From contig CATLFB010000006.1 in assembly GCA_949927415.1 (NCBI GenBank), forward strand, positions 60,708-124,707: DNA of 64,000 nucleotides, written 5' to 3'. A program made the translations under genes and the position numbers. This stretch comes from an uncultured Candidatus Melainabacteria bacterium (GTDB lineage Bacteria > Cyanobacteriota > Vampirovibrionia > Gastranaerophilales > Gastranaerophilaceae). Of the stretch, positions 44,846 to 53,845 are shown piece by piece; within the stretch, counting starts at the first letter, position 1; each line of letters starts with the position of its first letter. Under the pieces are notes generated by a model. It was not told the origin of the DNA. It saw only the letters and a program-made list of their open reading frames with translations, and made no database searches.

Positions 44846-45082
44846 ATGAACAGTAGATTAGAGAGCGAAGAAAATGCTATTGAACAAAACCACAATGGGC
44901 GGCAGTACTCAAACTTATATTCAGTCAAAGAATTTTCAAAAGTCTATAAAATAGGTATAAATACGGTTTATAGATTATGCAAATTAAATGACTTTCCATT
45001 TATCCAAATCGGCGGAAAAATTTATATTGTCGCTGATGAATTTGTTGCTTGGGTAAACAAAAATCGTGGAAAGGTGGTTTAA
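44846..45082 (+). CDS. xis: Excisionase-like helix-turn-helix protein
   Basis: A 78-residue protein with an MerR/HTH_17 type DNA-binding domain: YSVKEFSKVYKIGINTVYRL followed by IQIGGKIYIVADEFVAWVNK. Small proteins of this type act as excisionases or as plasmid/ICE regulators. The ATG at 44846 follows AGGAAAGGGA; an ATG at 44810 in the same frame is less likely. It starts the mobility module that ends with the integrase. Confidence 0.75.
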   Translation: MNSRLESEENAIEQNHNGRQYSNLYSVKEFSKVYKIGINTVYRLCKLNDFPFIQIGGKIYIVADEFVAWVNKNRGKVV

Positions 45083-45084
45083 TT

Positions 45085-45477
45085 ATGAATTTAGATGAGT
45101 ACATGACATTTGATGATGATTACTTCGGGCATAATTTAGGTTTTCATACTAAAAAAACATCTTGCTTATTTGATTATGCAAGACAATATAATGAAATACC
45201 ATGGAAATATGCAAAATCTGTAAAAAATACAGATAAAATTTCTGTTTTACAAATAATTTATGCGTTAAGTGAAATTACCAACAAATATTTATGGCAGAAG
45301 ATAATAGATTATATTTATAAATTAGGTGATTTTGAGGATATATTTGAACTCGATGAATTTGGTAGAGCTTATATTTCATATGAGAAGTATAAAGCCTACG
45401 CATTTAGTCACAAGAAGTTATTTAAACTAGCAAAAGTAAAGAAGAAGGAGGTAGATTTATGGCTCTTGCGTTTGTAA
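45085..45477 (+). CDS. Small unknown protein of the mobility module
   Basis: A 130-residue protein of no recognised family, with an acidic N-terminus (EYMTFDDDYFGHNLG) and a basic C-terminus (FKLAKVKKKEVDLWLLRL). It starts two bases after the excisionase-like stop, and its end overlaps the Rep-like gene by 19 bases. The tight spacing suggests a function in replication or regulation of the element. Confidence 0.55.
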   Translation: MNLDEYMTFDDDYFGHNLGFHTKKTSCLFDYARQYNEIPWKYAKSVKNTDKISVLQIIYALSEITNKYLWQKIIDYIYKLGDFEDIFELDEFGRAYISYEKYKAYAFSHKKLFKLAKVKKKEVDLWLLRL

Positions 45478-46115
45478 GAATTGAACATGCTGTTAAATTT
45501 AACACAGAAAAAGAAGCAACAAGGGAAGCGGATACTTTGAGAATGAATATTATCAGATATTCAAAAAAGTATAATATACCCTGTACGGCAATGATAGGTA
45601 TTAGTACCACAAATTTAAGAAATGCCGAAGTTGTCCTTATAAAAGAGGGAAAATATCGACCAAAAAGAAAAACTTTATCCACAGTACAAAAAAATGGTAT
45701 TCCGGAACAAGTTGAACCGCATTTACATATCATACTAATTTGTAAATCAGATTATACCGCATTTGCAAATTATCTTATTGAGAGAATTAGGCAAAGGTAT
45801 CCAAACAGTAATTCAAATTGGTTGGGACAAGATATTATAGAATATGATATGGACAGGAATAATAATATTCGAGGATATGGTGCCGCTGCGGATTATTATA
45901 TGATTACAGATCCATTGTATTACATAAAATATGTAATCAGACAATCAAGTGCAATAAGGTATGTAGAAGATTATACAGGTGAAATTGATTTTGATTTTAA
46001 GGGGCAAGTTCGACTTAATTTAAAACTTGTAAACGAGCGTACTTATTTTCACAAAAAAATGCGTAAAAATTACCTCGAACCTATTGAAAAATACCAAGAT
46101 GAGATAATGTCGTAA
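45459..46115 (+). CDS. HUH-type Rep-like protein
   Basis: A 218-residue protein with an HUH metal-binding motif (H88-L-H90 in VEPHLHIILI) and a downstream YxxK (YYIK, residues 153-156) expected to supply the nicking tyrosine. These are hallmarks of rolling-circle replication initiators such as Rep_1 and of the Rep proteins of conjugative elements. Its small size fits a Rep-domain protein. A strong AGGAGG site precedes it. The element may replicate transiently after excision. Confidence 0.7.
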   Translation: MALAFVRIEHAVKFNTEKEATREADTLRMNIIRYSKKYNIPCTAMIGISTTNLRNAEVVLIKEGKYRPKRKTLSTVQKNGIPEQVEPHLHIILICKSDYTAFANYLIERIRQRYPNSNSNWLGQDIIEYDMDRNNNIRGYGAAADYYMITDPLYYIKYVIRQSSAIRYVEDYTGEIDFDFKGQVRLNLKLVNERTYFHKKMRKNYLEPIEKYQDEIMS

Positions 46116-46604
46116 TTATAGTGTAATTATAATAAAGATTATTTATTAGAGAAAAAATACCCCCCATGTTGTGTTCGACACAATTAACAAATGTGTCAAA
46201 TAATTTAGTCTCAAATGCTGTTATAATCACAGTTCCAAACACTTTTTTAAAGAAATCCAGACAAAACAGAATTATCAATTACAAAACTATTTAAAATTTT
46301 TCATATGAGGTAAATGATTGGTGCGATAAGAAAAGAATATTCTAAATTATAAGTGATTATACTAAAGAAACTTAAGTTTTCATAAAACCGCAGAGAATAT
46401 GTCTATTTTTATCAACCAAATTTACAGAACTTGATTAAGAAATGTCTTTAAATAGGTTATGGTCTAAAACAACATTTTGAAACCGTTTGAAATGTATTTG
46501 TTTAGGGTTGATTTTTTAATTTTCCAATAAATATTTGTAGAAGTCTTTACAATCAAACATCAATATCCAATAATGCAAAAGTCACAACAAAAGGAGATGA
46601 AACA
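46116..46604. other. Intergenic region before the resolvase
   Basis: About 490 bases with no convincing gene. TTGTGT-TCG-ACACAA (46169-46183) is a perfect palindrome, followed by ATGTGTCAAAT. It could be a resolution site for the downstream serine recombinase or a replication origin for the Rep-like protein; neither is demonstrated. The rest is AT-rich. Confidence 0.35.
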
Positions 46605-47183
46605 ATGACTACAAAAGGATTTAACTTTGCTTACATTAGAGTTAGTACAGAGGAACAAAACTACGAAAGTCAAATGGAAGCAATGAAAGATTTAGAATTT
46701 GCCAAAGTTTTTACAGAAAAACGAAGTGCCAAAGATACTAACCGCCCCGAACTTCAAAATATGCTTGATTATGTTAGAGAGGGCGACACGGTTTATGTCA
46801 AAGATTTTTCAAGACTTGCAAGAAGTACAAAAGATTTACTCAACATCATTGATATTCTTGAAACTAAAAAGGTGAAACTTATTAGTATAAAAGAAAAACT
46901 GGATACAAGCACGCCGGCAGGTAAACTTATGGTTACAATGCTTGGTGCGATTTATGAATTTGAACGTGCAAATCTTTTAGAACGTCAAAAAGACGGCATA
47001 GCTGTTGCTAAAAAAGAGGGTAAGTATAAAGGCAGAAAGAAAATTAATAAACCTGCGAACTGGCATGAAGTTTACAGCGATTGGTCTTGTCGCAAAATTA
47101 CAGCTAAAAAAGCTTGTGAATTATTGAAACTAAAAACTAACACTTTTTACAACTTTGTAAAAGCAGAAAGAGAGGTTGCATAA
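46605..47183 (+). CDS. Serine recombinase (resolvase/invertase)
   Basis: A 192-residue small serine recombinase. The nucleophile S14 is in YIRVSTEEQN, with conserved arginines in DFSRLARS and the E-helix EFERANLLERQKDG. The C-terminal helix-turn-helix starts KITAKKACELLKLK. Such enzymes resolve dimers or invert DNA. It overlaps the integrase start by one base (TAATG), so two different recombinases are made from one transcript. AAAGGAGATG precedes the ATG. Confidence 0.93.
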   Translation: MTTKGFNFAYIRVSTEEQNYESQMEAMKDLEFAKVFTEKRSAKDTNRPELQNMLDYVREGDTVYVKDFSRLARSTKDLLNIIDILETKKVKLISIKEKLDTSTPAGKLMVTMLGAIYEFERANLLERQKDGIAVAKKEGKYKGRKKINKPANWHEVYSDWSCRKITAKKACELLKLKTNTFYNFVKAEREVA

Positions 47184-48370
47184 TGGCGAAAAGAAGAAGT
47201 AACGGCGAAGGCTGTATATACAAAGAAAATCGTACTGGTCGTTGGGTTGGTAAATTTGTAATCGGCTACAATGCAAATGGCGGACGCAAATACAAAACTT
47301 GCAGAGGTAAAACAGAAAAAGAAGTTATTGCAAAATTAAAAAACTTAACAGAATTGCATAATGCAGGAGTAAATGTAAGTTCAAATGGTTTAAAAGTTGG
47401 CGAGTTTTTTGATGATTGGTTTTATAATTCAGTAATACACGGATTAAGAACTTCAACAAGTCAAAGTTATGAAATGATTATCAGGCGGCACATAAAACCA
47501 CATTTAGGTGATATTTTATTATCAGAACTATCAAGCAGAGATTTACAAACATTTTATAATTTCTTATATGTAGACGGAAGAACAGACGGTAAAGGTGGTT
47601 TAGCAGTAAAAACAGTTGAGAACATTCATCTTTTAATTAGCAGCGGAATAAATTATGCCCTAAAAGAGGGTAAAATTATTCGTAATCCGTTATTAACAGT
47701 AAAATTAAAACGTGAAGGGAAAAAAGAAGTTGAAGTATTTACAAGAGAAGAACAACAACGCATAATTGAAGAATGCAAAAATTATTATTACGGTATGGCA
47801 TTCAAATTTGATTTTTATACAGGCTTAAGAGCGGGCGAATTGTTGGGCTTAACTTGGGATTGCGTAAATTTTGCAAATAATACAATTAGAGTCAATAAAC
47901 AAGTTCAGAGAAACAAAAATTTTAACACTAATGCTAAAAATAAAACCATACTTGGCTTTGTATATAATACAAAAACAGAAACATCAACAAGAACAATAAA
48001 AGTATTACCGCAAATTATGGGCGAACTTGTCGAATATAAAAAAGAGCAAGACAACCTAAAACATCGTATAGGTAAAGATTATTATAAATATAATCTTGTT
48101 TTTCCGCGACAAGACGGTTATTTTACTGATACCGCAACTTTTTTAGATAATTTTAGTAAAATACGAAAGACATTGGAAATTCCGCACCGCAATGTTCACG
48201 CAATGCGACACACTTTTGCAACAAGAGCATTAGAAAGCGGAATAAAACCAATAGTAGTATCACGACTCCTCGGACACGCAAGTATTCAAATAACACTCGA
48301 CATCTACGGGCATGTTATTCCCGATTTTGCAGAGCAGGAGTTGGAGAAATTGGAACATCTTTATCGATAA
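47183..48370 (+). CDS. int: Tyrosine-family integrase
   Basis: A 395-residue integrase with an N-terminal AP2-like arm-binding domain (EGCIYKENRTGRWVGKF), a core-binding domain (residues 70-175) and a catalytic domain: R216 (TGLRAGE), H340 and R343 (HAMRH), H366 (LLGHAS) and Y376 (DIYGHV). It resembles integrases of Tn916/prophage type. It is the likely recombinase for the initiator tRNA attachment site 4.7 kb downstream. It is coupled to the serine recombinase. Confidence 0.95.
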   Translation: MAKRRSNGEGCIYKENRTGRWVGKFVIGYNANGGRKYKTCRGKTEKEVIAKLKNLTELHNAGVNVSSNGLKVGEFFDDWFYNSVIHGLRTSTSQSYEMIIRRHIKPHLGDILLSELSSRDLQTFYNFLYVDGRTDGKGGLAVKTVENIHLLISSGINYALKEGKIIRNPLLTVKLKREGKKEVEVFTREEQQRIIEECKNYYYGMAFKFDFYTGLRAGELLGLTWDCVNFANNTIRVNKQVQRNKNFNTNAKNKTILGFVYNTKTETSTRTIKVLPQIMGELVEYKKEQDNLKHRIGKDYYKYNLVFPRQDGYFTDTATFLDNFSKIRKTLEIPHRNVHAMRHTFATRALESGIKPIVVSRLLGHASIQITLDIYGHVIPDFAEQELEKLEHLYR

Positions 48371-48387
48371 AATTCTTTATTTTATGT

Positions 48388-48393
48388 TATAAT
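48388..48393 (+). promoter_or_regulatory. -10 box six bases before the STAND gene
   Basis: A perfect TATAAT ends six bases before the ATG at 48400, and there is no ribosome site. Transcription would start at or near the A of the ATG, giving a leaderless mRNA. No good -35 is seen; a TTTATC lies too far. Confidence 0.45.
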
Positions 48394-48399
48394 TATTAC

Positions 48400-51300
48400 A
48401 TGAATGACTCTCTTTTTAATATATCTATAGATAGCCTTAAATCGTTGGAAGAAAAAGAAGCAGTTAAAATTTTCAAAACTTTACTGCAGGCTGAAGCATA
48501 TAGATATAATATACCTGTGACTAAAATACAAATTACAGAAAATACAAAAGCTGCCGATGGAGGCATTGATGCAACAATTGATTATTGTATCCCTGAAGAA
48601 TCTGAAGATATAATAAAAAATGGTCAAGTAAATTATCAGATAAAAGCAGATAATTCTTTTGATTCATTAGCAGAAGGTGCAATTTTAAAAGAATTATTGG
48701 GTAATGGCACAAGAGATGAATTAAATGGCTTATCTTCCGAGGAGACAAAAAATAGATTAAAACAAAAAATTAAAGAAACAATAGAACAAGATAAATATTA
48801 TGTGTTAGTTTCATTTAGGACTGAAGCTGAAGGAACTAAAAAACAAGATGCAATAAATATTATTAAAAATGTTTTGACAAAATGTGGTTATTCTAATCCC
48901 AAAGTAGATATTTTTGATTGTACAAATTTGCAACTTGCAATTAATCGTTATCCTGCGATTGTGAATCAAATTACACCTTTACCTGATAATATCAGCAATG
49001 TTTTAGATATACTAAATGTTGAAAGATTAAACGAAAAATTTTATTATAACCAAGATTTACAAAACATAGAAAATGTTTTTGATGATTTTTATAATGATAA
49101 CACTGATTATAAACATCTTAGAATTTTAGCCGAACCTGGAGTAGGAAAAACTAAAGCAGTTTTAGAGTTTTGTAAAAAATATAACTTTAATACTTTGTAT
49201 ATAGAAACTGCTGAGAAATTCGAAGATTCGAAATTATATAGTTTTTTAAAAAGAAATAAAGATGTTTCTATTACATTAATTATTGATGAATGTAATCTAT
49301 CTAATGCAGAAACTTTTTATGGCAGATTAAAAAATACTATTCCTAAATTAAAGTTAATAACAATATATAATGATTTTAAACAAAATACTTCTGATTCTGA
49401 AACACAAGTTATAAATTTACCTAAATTATCAAATGAAGATTTTTCAAATATTTTAATCTCCGAGTATAATGTAGAAAAAAGTTTAGCAAGCCATATTGCT
49501 TCTTTCTGTGAAGGATATCCGAGAATTGCTCATTATATAGGTAAAAATTTTATAGCCAACCAAGAAGTTTTAGATAATTTAGATGATATACTAAAAAATT
49601 TAATTATTGGAAGTGAGACAAATCAAGATAATATCAAAAATATAATTTGTGTAATGCAATATTTTTCTATTTTTAAAAAGTTTGGTTTTTCTGAATCATT
49701 TGAAGAAGAAAAAAATATTATACTTAACCTTATAAAATGTGAACTGCCAAATTTAACATCTATAAATTTAGAGAATATTGTTAACGATTTAAAGAGAAGA
49801 AAAATATTACAACAAGAACATACTCTGTATATTTCACCTAAAATTTTGCATATATGGTTATATGGTAATTTTTGGAAAAATTCAAGTAGAAAAAAGCTAA
49901 TTTTTGATTCTATAAAAATTTTTCCAACTAGTCTAAGAAAATGGTTTGGAGAAATGTTTGAATATGCAAAAAATGCTCATATTTCCTCTGATATACCAAA
50001 GGAATTACTTGAACAATTTGGCTATAATGAGTTATTAAATAAAAATATTACTGATTTTTTTTTAAGCCTGACAAAAGCCTGTCCTAAAGCCGCACTAAAG
50101 CAATTAATAAAAATATTTAATAATTTATCAAATCAAGAAATATTAAATATCATTGATGGAAGAATGAATTTAGTTTGGGCTTTACAATATATCTTATTCG
50201 ATAAAAATTTATTTTTAGATGCTATAGATATTCTATATAAATTGGCAGTTAACGAAAATGAAAAAGTATTTTCAAATAATGCTACAGGTATTTTCCAACA
50301 AATATTCCAGATTTCATTATCTGGAACTGAAGTAGATTTAGAAACTCGTAAAAATATATTAAATAATTATGTTAGGACGGCAACTACAAAAGAAGAATTT
50401 AATCTCTTAATTAAAACTTTTAATTCTTCTTTAAACACTCATCATTTTTCTAGAATGGGTGGCGTTGAAACTCAAGGATTTGAAATAAAAAAAGATTACC
50501 ACCCTAAAACTTATGGAGAAATATTTGATTATTTTGAATCAATTTTAAATTTATTAATTTCTTGCATAGAAAATTGTAAAGATGAAGAACTAAAACTAAA
50601 CGCATTAAATGCTATAACAAGTAATTCGGGTGCTTTAATTAGATATTCTGAATATACTTGTAATTTAATTTATAAAATATTTGATAAATTAACAAATGAT
50701 GAAAATATAAATAAGTCAAATTTATATATAGAAATTTCTAAAATTATTCAATATCTTAAATTAATAAAAGATGAAAATATAATACCAGCTATAAATCATT
50801 TTGAAACATTGAGAAATAGTATAATTGAAGATCAACCGAAAATTACATTAGAAACATATTTTAATGCTAATATTTGGGATATAGCTGAAGATAGAAAAAA
50901 TGCTTTTGAATATTTTATTGAGAAATTATCAGAAACTTATCAATCAATTGATCCAACACAACAAAAAAAACTAATAAAAACTTTTGTTGATGAAAAATAT
51001 GATAATGAGTATTATTTTGGAATTATGGTTGCGAGACAGGATGCTACATTTAATTTATTGGAAGAAATTATAGATTATTACAAGATTTCTGATAACAAAA
51101 ATGGCTTATTCGTAGTTGGTTATTTATCCGAATTATATAAGAAGTCAAGTGAAGAATATGATAATTATGCACAAAAATTTTATGACTTAGAGTTATATGA
51201 TTTAATTATTAATCTAAATTCTAAAGCATTTACAACGTCTCTTACTGCTAATTTAGCTTCAGATGCAATTATAAATGAATATGTCCCTGCATCAAGTATA

Positions 51301-52170
51301 AATTCATTCGCTTGGAATACAAATACTCCTCTAAATGTAATTAAAAAATTATTATGTTTTGCAAAAACTAAAAAAACATTAGATACAATAAAATCTGCCT
51401 TAAATATTCTTTATCATAACAAAGAATTTTGGAATAATGACAACTTAGATTTAATTTTTGAGATATTAAATAGTGTGGTTATAGTTCAAACATCATCAGT
51501 GATAGCTTTAACAGATGATAGTTATATATGGACTTCTGTTTTATTAAAATATATAAATAAAAAGGGTAAATCTGAAGAAGTTTTTAGCCTATTAGATAAA
51601 TTCCTTGCATTTATTTCTGATTATGAAAATCATAGTGCAATATATTCAGATCATATTGCTTCAATTTTAGATGCTTGTTCTGATTTAAACCATAAAAAAA
51701 CATGGCAAAGGATAAGTTGTTATCTAAGTCTTAATATTATATTATTTAGTCCAATTAAAACTTGGTTAAGAGGAGATGATAATTTTGACCATAATATACC
51801 AGGAGCTATGTCTAATTTTGATATAGAAGATATATTTGCTTGGATTGATGAAGATGTTGAAAATAGGCTCAAAATTATTGCATATTGTTCTCCAAAAGAT
51901 TTATTTAAAGAAAATGGTCATATTATGCGTTCATTATTAATAAAATATGCTAATAATAAAAATCTGTATCATTATTTACATATAAATTTTGGAAATAAAG
52001 GTTGGGTTGGGAAAGCAAGTACGCATACAAAAGCTGAAATTGAACTTGTAAAACAATTCCAATCTAAGGAAAAAAATAAATCAGTTTTAAATTTTGTTAA
52101 TGAATATTTAGAAAGTTTAGAACTTGAGTTAAAAAGACATATAATAGAAGAAGAAAGATTAGATTTTTAA
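48400..52170 (+). CDS. Avs-like STAND NTPase with N-terminal nuclease domain
   Basis: A 1256-residue protein. Residues 30-190 look like a PD-(D/E)xK effector: DGGID (53-57) and QIK (80-82) with the expected spacing. A STAND ATPase follows with Walker A EPGVGKT (245-251) and Walker B LIIDE (293-297). The remaining 800 residues are helical and repeat-like, as in target-sensing C-terminal domains of antiviral STAND (Avs) proteins that detect phage terminase or portal and then degrade DNA. It lies between the integrase and the end of the element. The trigger is unknown. Confidence 0.78.
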   Translation: MNDSLFNISIDSLKSLEEKEAVKIFKTLLQAEAYRYNIPVTKIQITENTKAADGGIDATIDYCIPEESEDIIKNGQVNYQIKADNSFDSLAEGAILKELLGNGTRDELNGLSSEETKNRLKQKIKETIEQDKYYVLVSFRTEAEGTKKQDAINIIKNVLTKCGYSNPKVDIFDCTNLQLAINRYPAIVNQITPLPDNISNVLDILNVERLNEKFYYNQDLQNIENVFDDFYNDNTDYKHLRILAEPGVGKTKAVLEFCKKYNFNTLYIETAEKFEDSKLYSFLKRNKDVSITLIIDECNLSNAETFYGRLKNTIPKLKLITIYNDFKQNTSDSETQVINLPKLSNEDFSNILISEYNVEKSLASHIASFCEGYPRIAHYIGKNFIANQEVLDNLDDILKNLIIGSETNQDNIKNIICVMQYFSIFKKFGFSESFEEEKNIILNLIKCELPNLTSINLENIVNDLKRRKILQQEHTLYISPKILHIWLYGNFWKNSSRKKLIFDSIKIFPTSLRKWFGEMFEYAKNAHISSDIPKELLEQFGYNELLNKNITDFFLSLTKACPKAALKQLIKIFNNLSNQEILNIIDGRMNLVWALQYILFDKNLFLDAIDILYKLAVNENEKVFSNNATGIFQQIFQISLSGTEVDLETRKNILNNYVRTATTKEEFNLLIKTFNSSLNTHHFSRMGGVETQGFEIKKDYHPKTYGEIFDYFESILNLLISCIENCKDEELKLNALNAITSNSGALIRYSEYTCNLIYKIFDKLTNDENINKSNLYIEISKIIQYLKLIKDENIIPAINHFETLRNSIIEDQPKITLETYFNANIWDIAEDRKNAFEYFIEKLSETYQSIDPTQQKKLIKTFVDEKYDNEYYFGIMVARQDATFNLLEEIIDYYKISDNKNGLFVVGYLSELYKKSSEEYDNYAQKFYDLELYDLIINLNSKAFTTSLTANLASDAIINEYVPASSINSFAWNTNTPLNVIKKLLCFAKTKKTLDTIKSALNILYHNKEFWNNDNLDLIFEILNSVVIVQTSSVIALTDDSYIWTSVLLKYINKKGKSEEVFSLLDKFLAFISDYENHSAIYSDHIASILDACSDLNHKKTWQRISCYLSLNIILFSPIKTWLRGDDNFDHNIPGAMSNFDIEDIFAWIDEDVENRLKIIAYCSPKDLFKENGHIMRSLLIKYANNKNLYHYLHINFGNKGWVGKASTHTKAEIELVKQFQSKEKNKSVLNFVNEYLESLELELKRHIIEEERLDF

Positions 52171-52184
52171 TTATCAAGAAATTT

Positions 52185-52880
52185 ATGAAAACATTAATAA
52201 ATGAGTTTAAATATAAAAACAGATGGTACCCTCAACCAATAGACTGGTATAAAGATAATTTGAAGATATTATCTAGTTCTGCAGAAAATGAAAGAATAAT
52301 ATGTAACTTTGCATATAATATGCAGTATATTGAGTTTATTGAAAAAGAACTTACTGATTTAAAGTTATCTTCGGTAATTTTAACAATGCTATATAAAACA
52401 TACATAATAACATCTATGGGTATAATTGAATCATTGTTTTCTTATTTGTTAAAAGAAAAAGGTCAATGGAAAGTTTCTTGTTGGGATGAAATATGTACTT
52501 TTCAAGCAAATGAAAAAGTAATTGATAGTGAACAATATATGATAAAAAATATATTATGTAAAAAATGTGAGCCTAAAAAAATACGAATGGATTTAGATTC
52601 TATGATAAAAAAAGTTGAATCTAAAAATCTCCTTAATATTGACCATAGTATTTTTCCTGCTCTTAAACAATTGAGGGAATTACGTAATAGAGTCCATTTA
52701 CATATCGGTGATAAATATAATGACCACGATTATAATAATTTTAGTTGGGATGAAATATGTTTAGCAAGAAAAATTTTATATACGATAATTACTTGTAATG
52801 AATTTTGTAAAGATATTAATATGTATAAATTTATGAAGGTTAAAATTGAAAAATTTGATAAAGAAGAATTTATATTATAG
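52185..52880 (+). CDS. HEPN-like protein next to the STAND gene
   Basis: A 231-residue helical protein. RELRNRVH gives an R164-x6-H171 pattern, as in HEPN ribonuclease domains, and the sequence around it (LKQLRELRNRVHLHIG) is typical of that fold. Other parts are not recognised. It lies 14 bases after the STAND NTPase, so it may be a second effector or regulator. The start codon has no strong ribosome site, which suggests it depends on upstream translation. Confidence 0.55.
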   Translation: MKTLINEFKYKNRWYPQPIDWYKDNLKILSSSAENERIICNFAYNMQYIEFIEKELTDLKLSSVILTMLYKTYIITSMGIIESLFSYLLKEKGQWKVSCWDEICTFQANEKVIDSEQYMIKNILCKKCEPKKIRMDLDSMIKKVESKNLLNIDHSIFPALKQLRELRNRVHLHIGDKYNDHDYNNFSWDEICLARKILYTIITCNEFCKDINMYKFMKVKIEKFDKEEFIL

Positions 52881-52930
52881 ATTTATAACAACACATTCAT
52901 ATGCACATGAGGTTGGAAACTGTTAATTCA

Positions 52931-52987
52931 TTTCGTGACAATTTGGAAAATGTTGAGATGATAAGTTAAATTTCGTGGCAGTTCGTG
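52931..52987. promoter_or_regulatory. TTCGTG repeats, likely integrase arm sites
   Basis: TTCGTG occurs three times, as TTTCGTG at 52931-52937 and 52971-52977 and as GTTCGTG at 52981-52987. They end 36 bases before the tRNA fragment. Repeated short direct repeats next to an attachment core are what arm-type integrase sites look like. This is inference from position and repetition. Confidence 0.45.
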
Positions 52988-53022
52988 AAAGATACCGTCG
53001 GTGTAAAGGTTTGAGGTAATCG

Positions 53023-53067
53023 CTCATAACCCGAAGGTCGTTGGTTCAAATCCAGCACCCGCAACCA
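53023..53067 (+). other. 3' half of initiator tRNA gene: attachment site of the element
   Basis: The sequence from the anticodon loop (CTCATAA, anticodon CAT at 53025-53027) to the encoded CCA is that of an initiator tRNA-Met: the 3' anticodon strand has CCC, the T-arm reads GTTGG TTCAAAT CCAGC, and position 72 would be the A of the unpaired C1-A72 pair. The sequence 5' of the loop does not pair (no GGG strand), so this is only a fragment. This is the pattern left by a tyrosine integrase that recombines inside a tRNA gene. The intact tRNA should lie at the far left end, outside the window. Confidence 0.85.
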
Positions 53068-53074
53068 TTTAAAA

Positions 53075-53107
53075 AAGAGAGTTTAATAGCAAACTCTCTT
53101 TTTTTTT
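53075..53107 (+). terminator. Rho-independent terminator of the tRNA locus
   Basis: AAGAGAGTTT and AAACTCTCTT form a perfect 10-base stem with a six-base loop, followed by a T tract. It lies just after the tRNA 3' end and belongs to the original chromosomal locus, which supports the placement of the element boundary. Confidence 0.88.
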
Positions 53108-53140
53108 ATAGCTATGGTTATTGAAAAAGGAGTTCTCGTA

Positions 53141-53821
53141 ATGTGTAATCAATGTATTAAGCGCAAGTGTTATTTTTGTTACATTCTAATTTTAGGAATT
53201 TTGTTGTTCCTTATATGGATTTTTGACTATTGTTTTCATCCTTTAATTGAAAATATTATAAATTTTTTAAATTTGCTCGTGGCCTTTGCTCTTTTGATTG
53301 TTGCTTATCAGGCTAAAGATGACTGGCAAAAACAAATCAAGTGTAAACATTTCGAAAAAGCCAAAAAGAAACTTATTTTATCTTTATTTGACTGTGTCAA
53401 AACGTTCAGCACTCATTGCTATCTTGACCCGACTCTTTCAAGTATTACTGAAATTAATGCCGAAGCTGCTAAAAATGTTCATAATGACGAAAACGCGACT
53501 AGAAATGAAATCTATAATATTGATATTGAATTTACCAGAAAAATTAGAGACTTAAACAAAGCTTTTGCATTGTTTGAATTTTATTGTGAAAAAGATATTT
53601 CAATCAACGATTTAGATTCTGTTAGAAAGTTTAAATATAAAATTATTGAATGGAGCAATAATGTTAGACATTTTGATTTTGCGAAGTTTAGATTCTTTTT
53701 GAATCCAAGCAGAGATGGCGGTTATGAAATTCTGCAAAAAAAATTGCAAGATATTAAACCGGAAATGGAAAGTATTCTTAATGAGTTTGAGAATATTAAA
53801 ATAATGCTTAAAAAGTTTTAA
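53141..53821 (+). CDS. Membrane protein of unknown function
   Basis: A 226-residue protein with two N-terminal membrane helices (YILILGILLFLIWIF and IINFLNLLVAFALLIVAYQ) and a charged, mostly helical C-terminal domain of about 160 residues. A short Cys cluster (CNQCIKRKCYFC) precedes the first helix. The ATG at 53141 follows AAAGGAG. It is the first gene of the chromosomal segment after the tRNA terminator. Function unknown. Confidence 0.6.
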   Translation: MCNQCIKRKCYFCYILILGILLFLIWIFDYCFHPLIENIINFLNLLVAFALLIVAYQAKDDWQKQIKCKHFEKAKKKLILSLFDCVKTFSTHCYLDPTLSSITEINAEAAKNVHNDENATRNEIYNIDIEFTRKIRDLNKAFALFEFYCEKDISINDLDSVRKFKYKIIEWSNNVRHFDFAKFRFFLNPSRDGGYEILQKKLQDIKPEMESILNEFENIKIMLKKF

Positions 53822-53845
53822 TTGATTTAATTCCTTTAAAAAAAT

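Noticed and set aside
52975..53067. A complete tRNA at the element end
   Set aside because: The 5' half does not pair with the acceptor or anticodon 3' strands, so only the 3' half is present.
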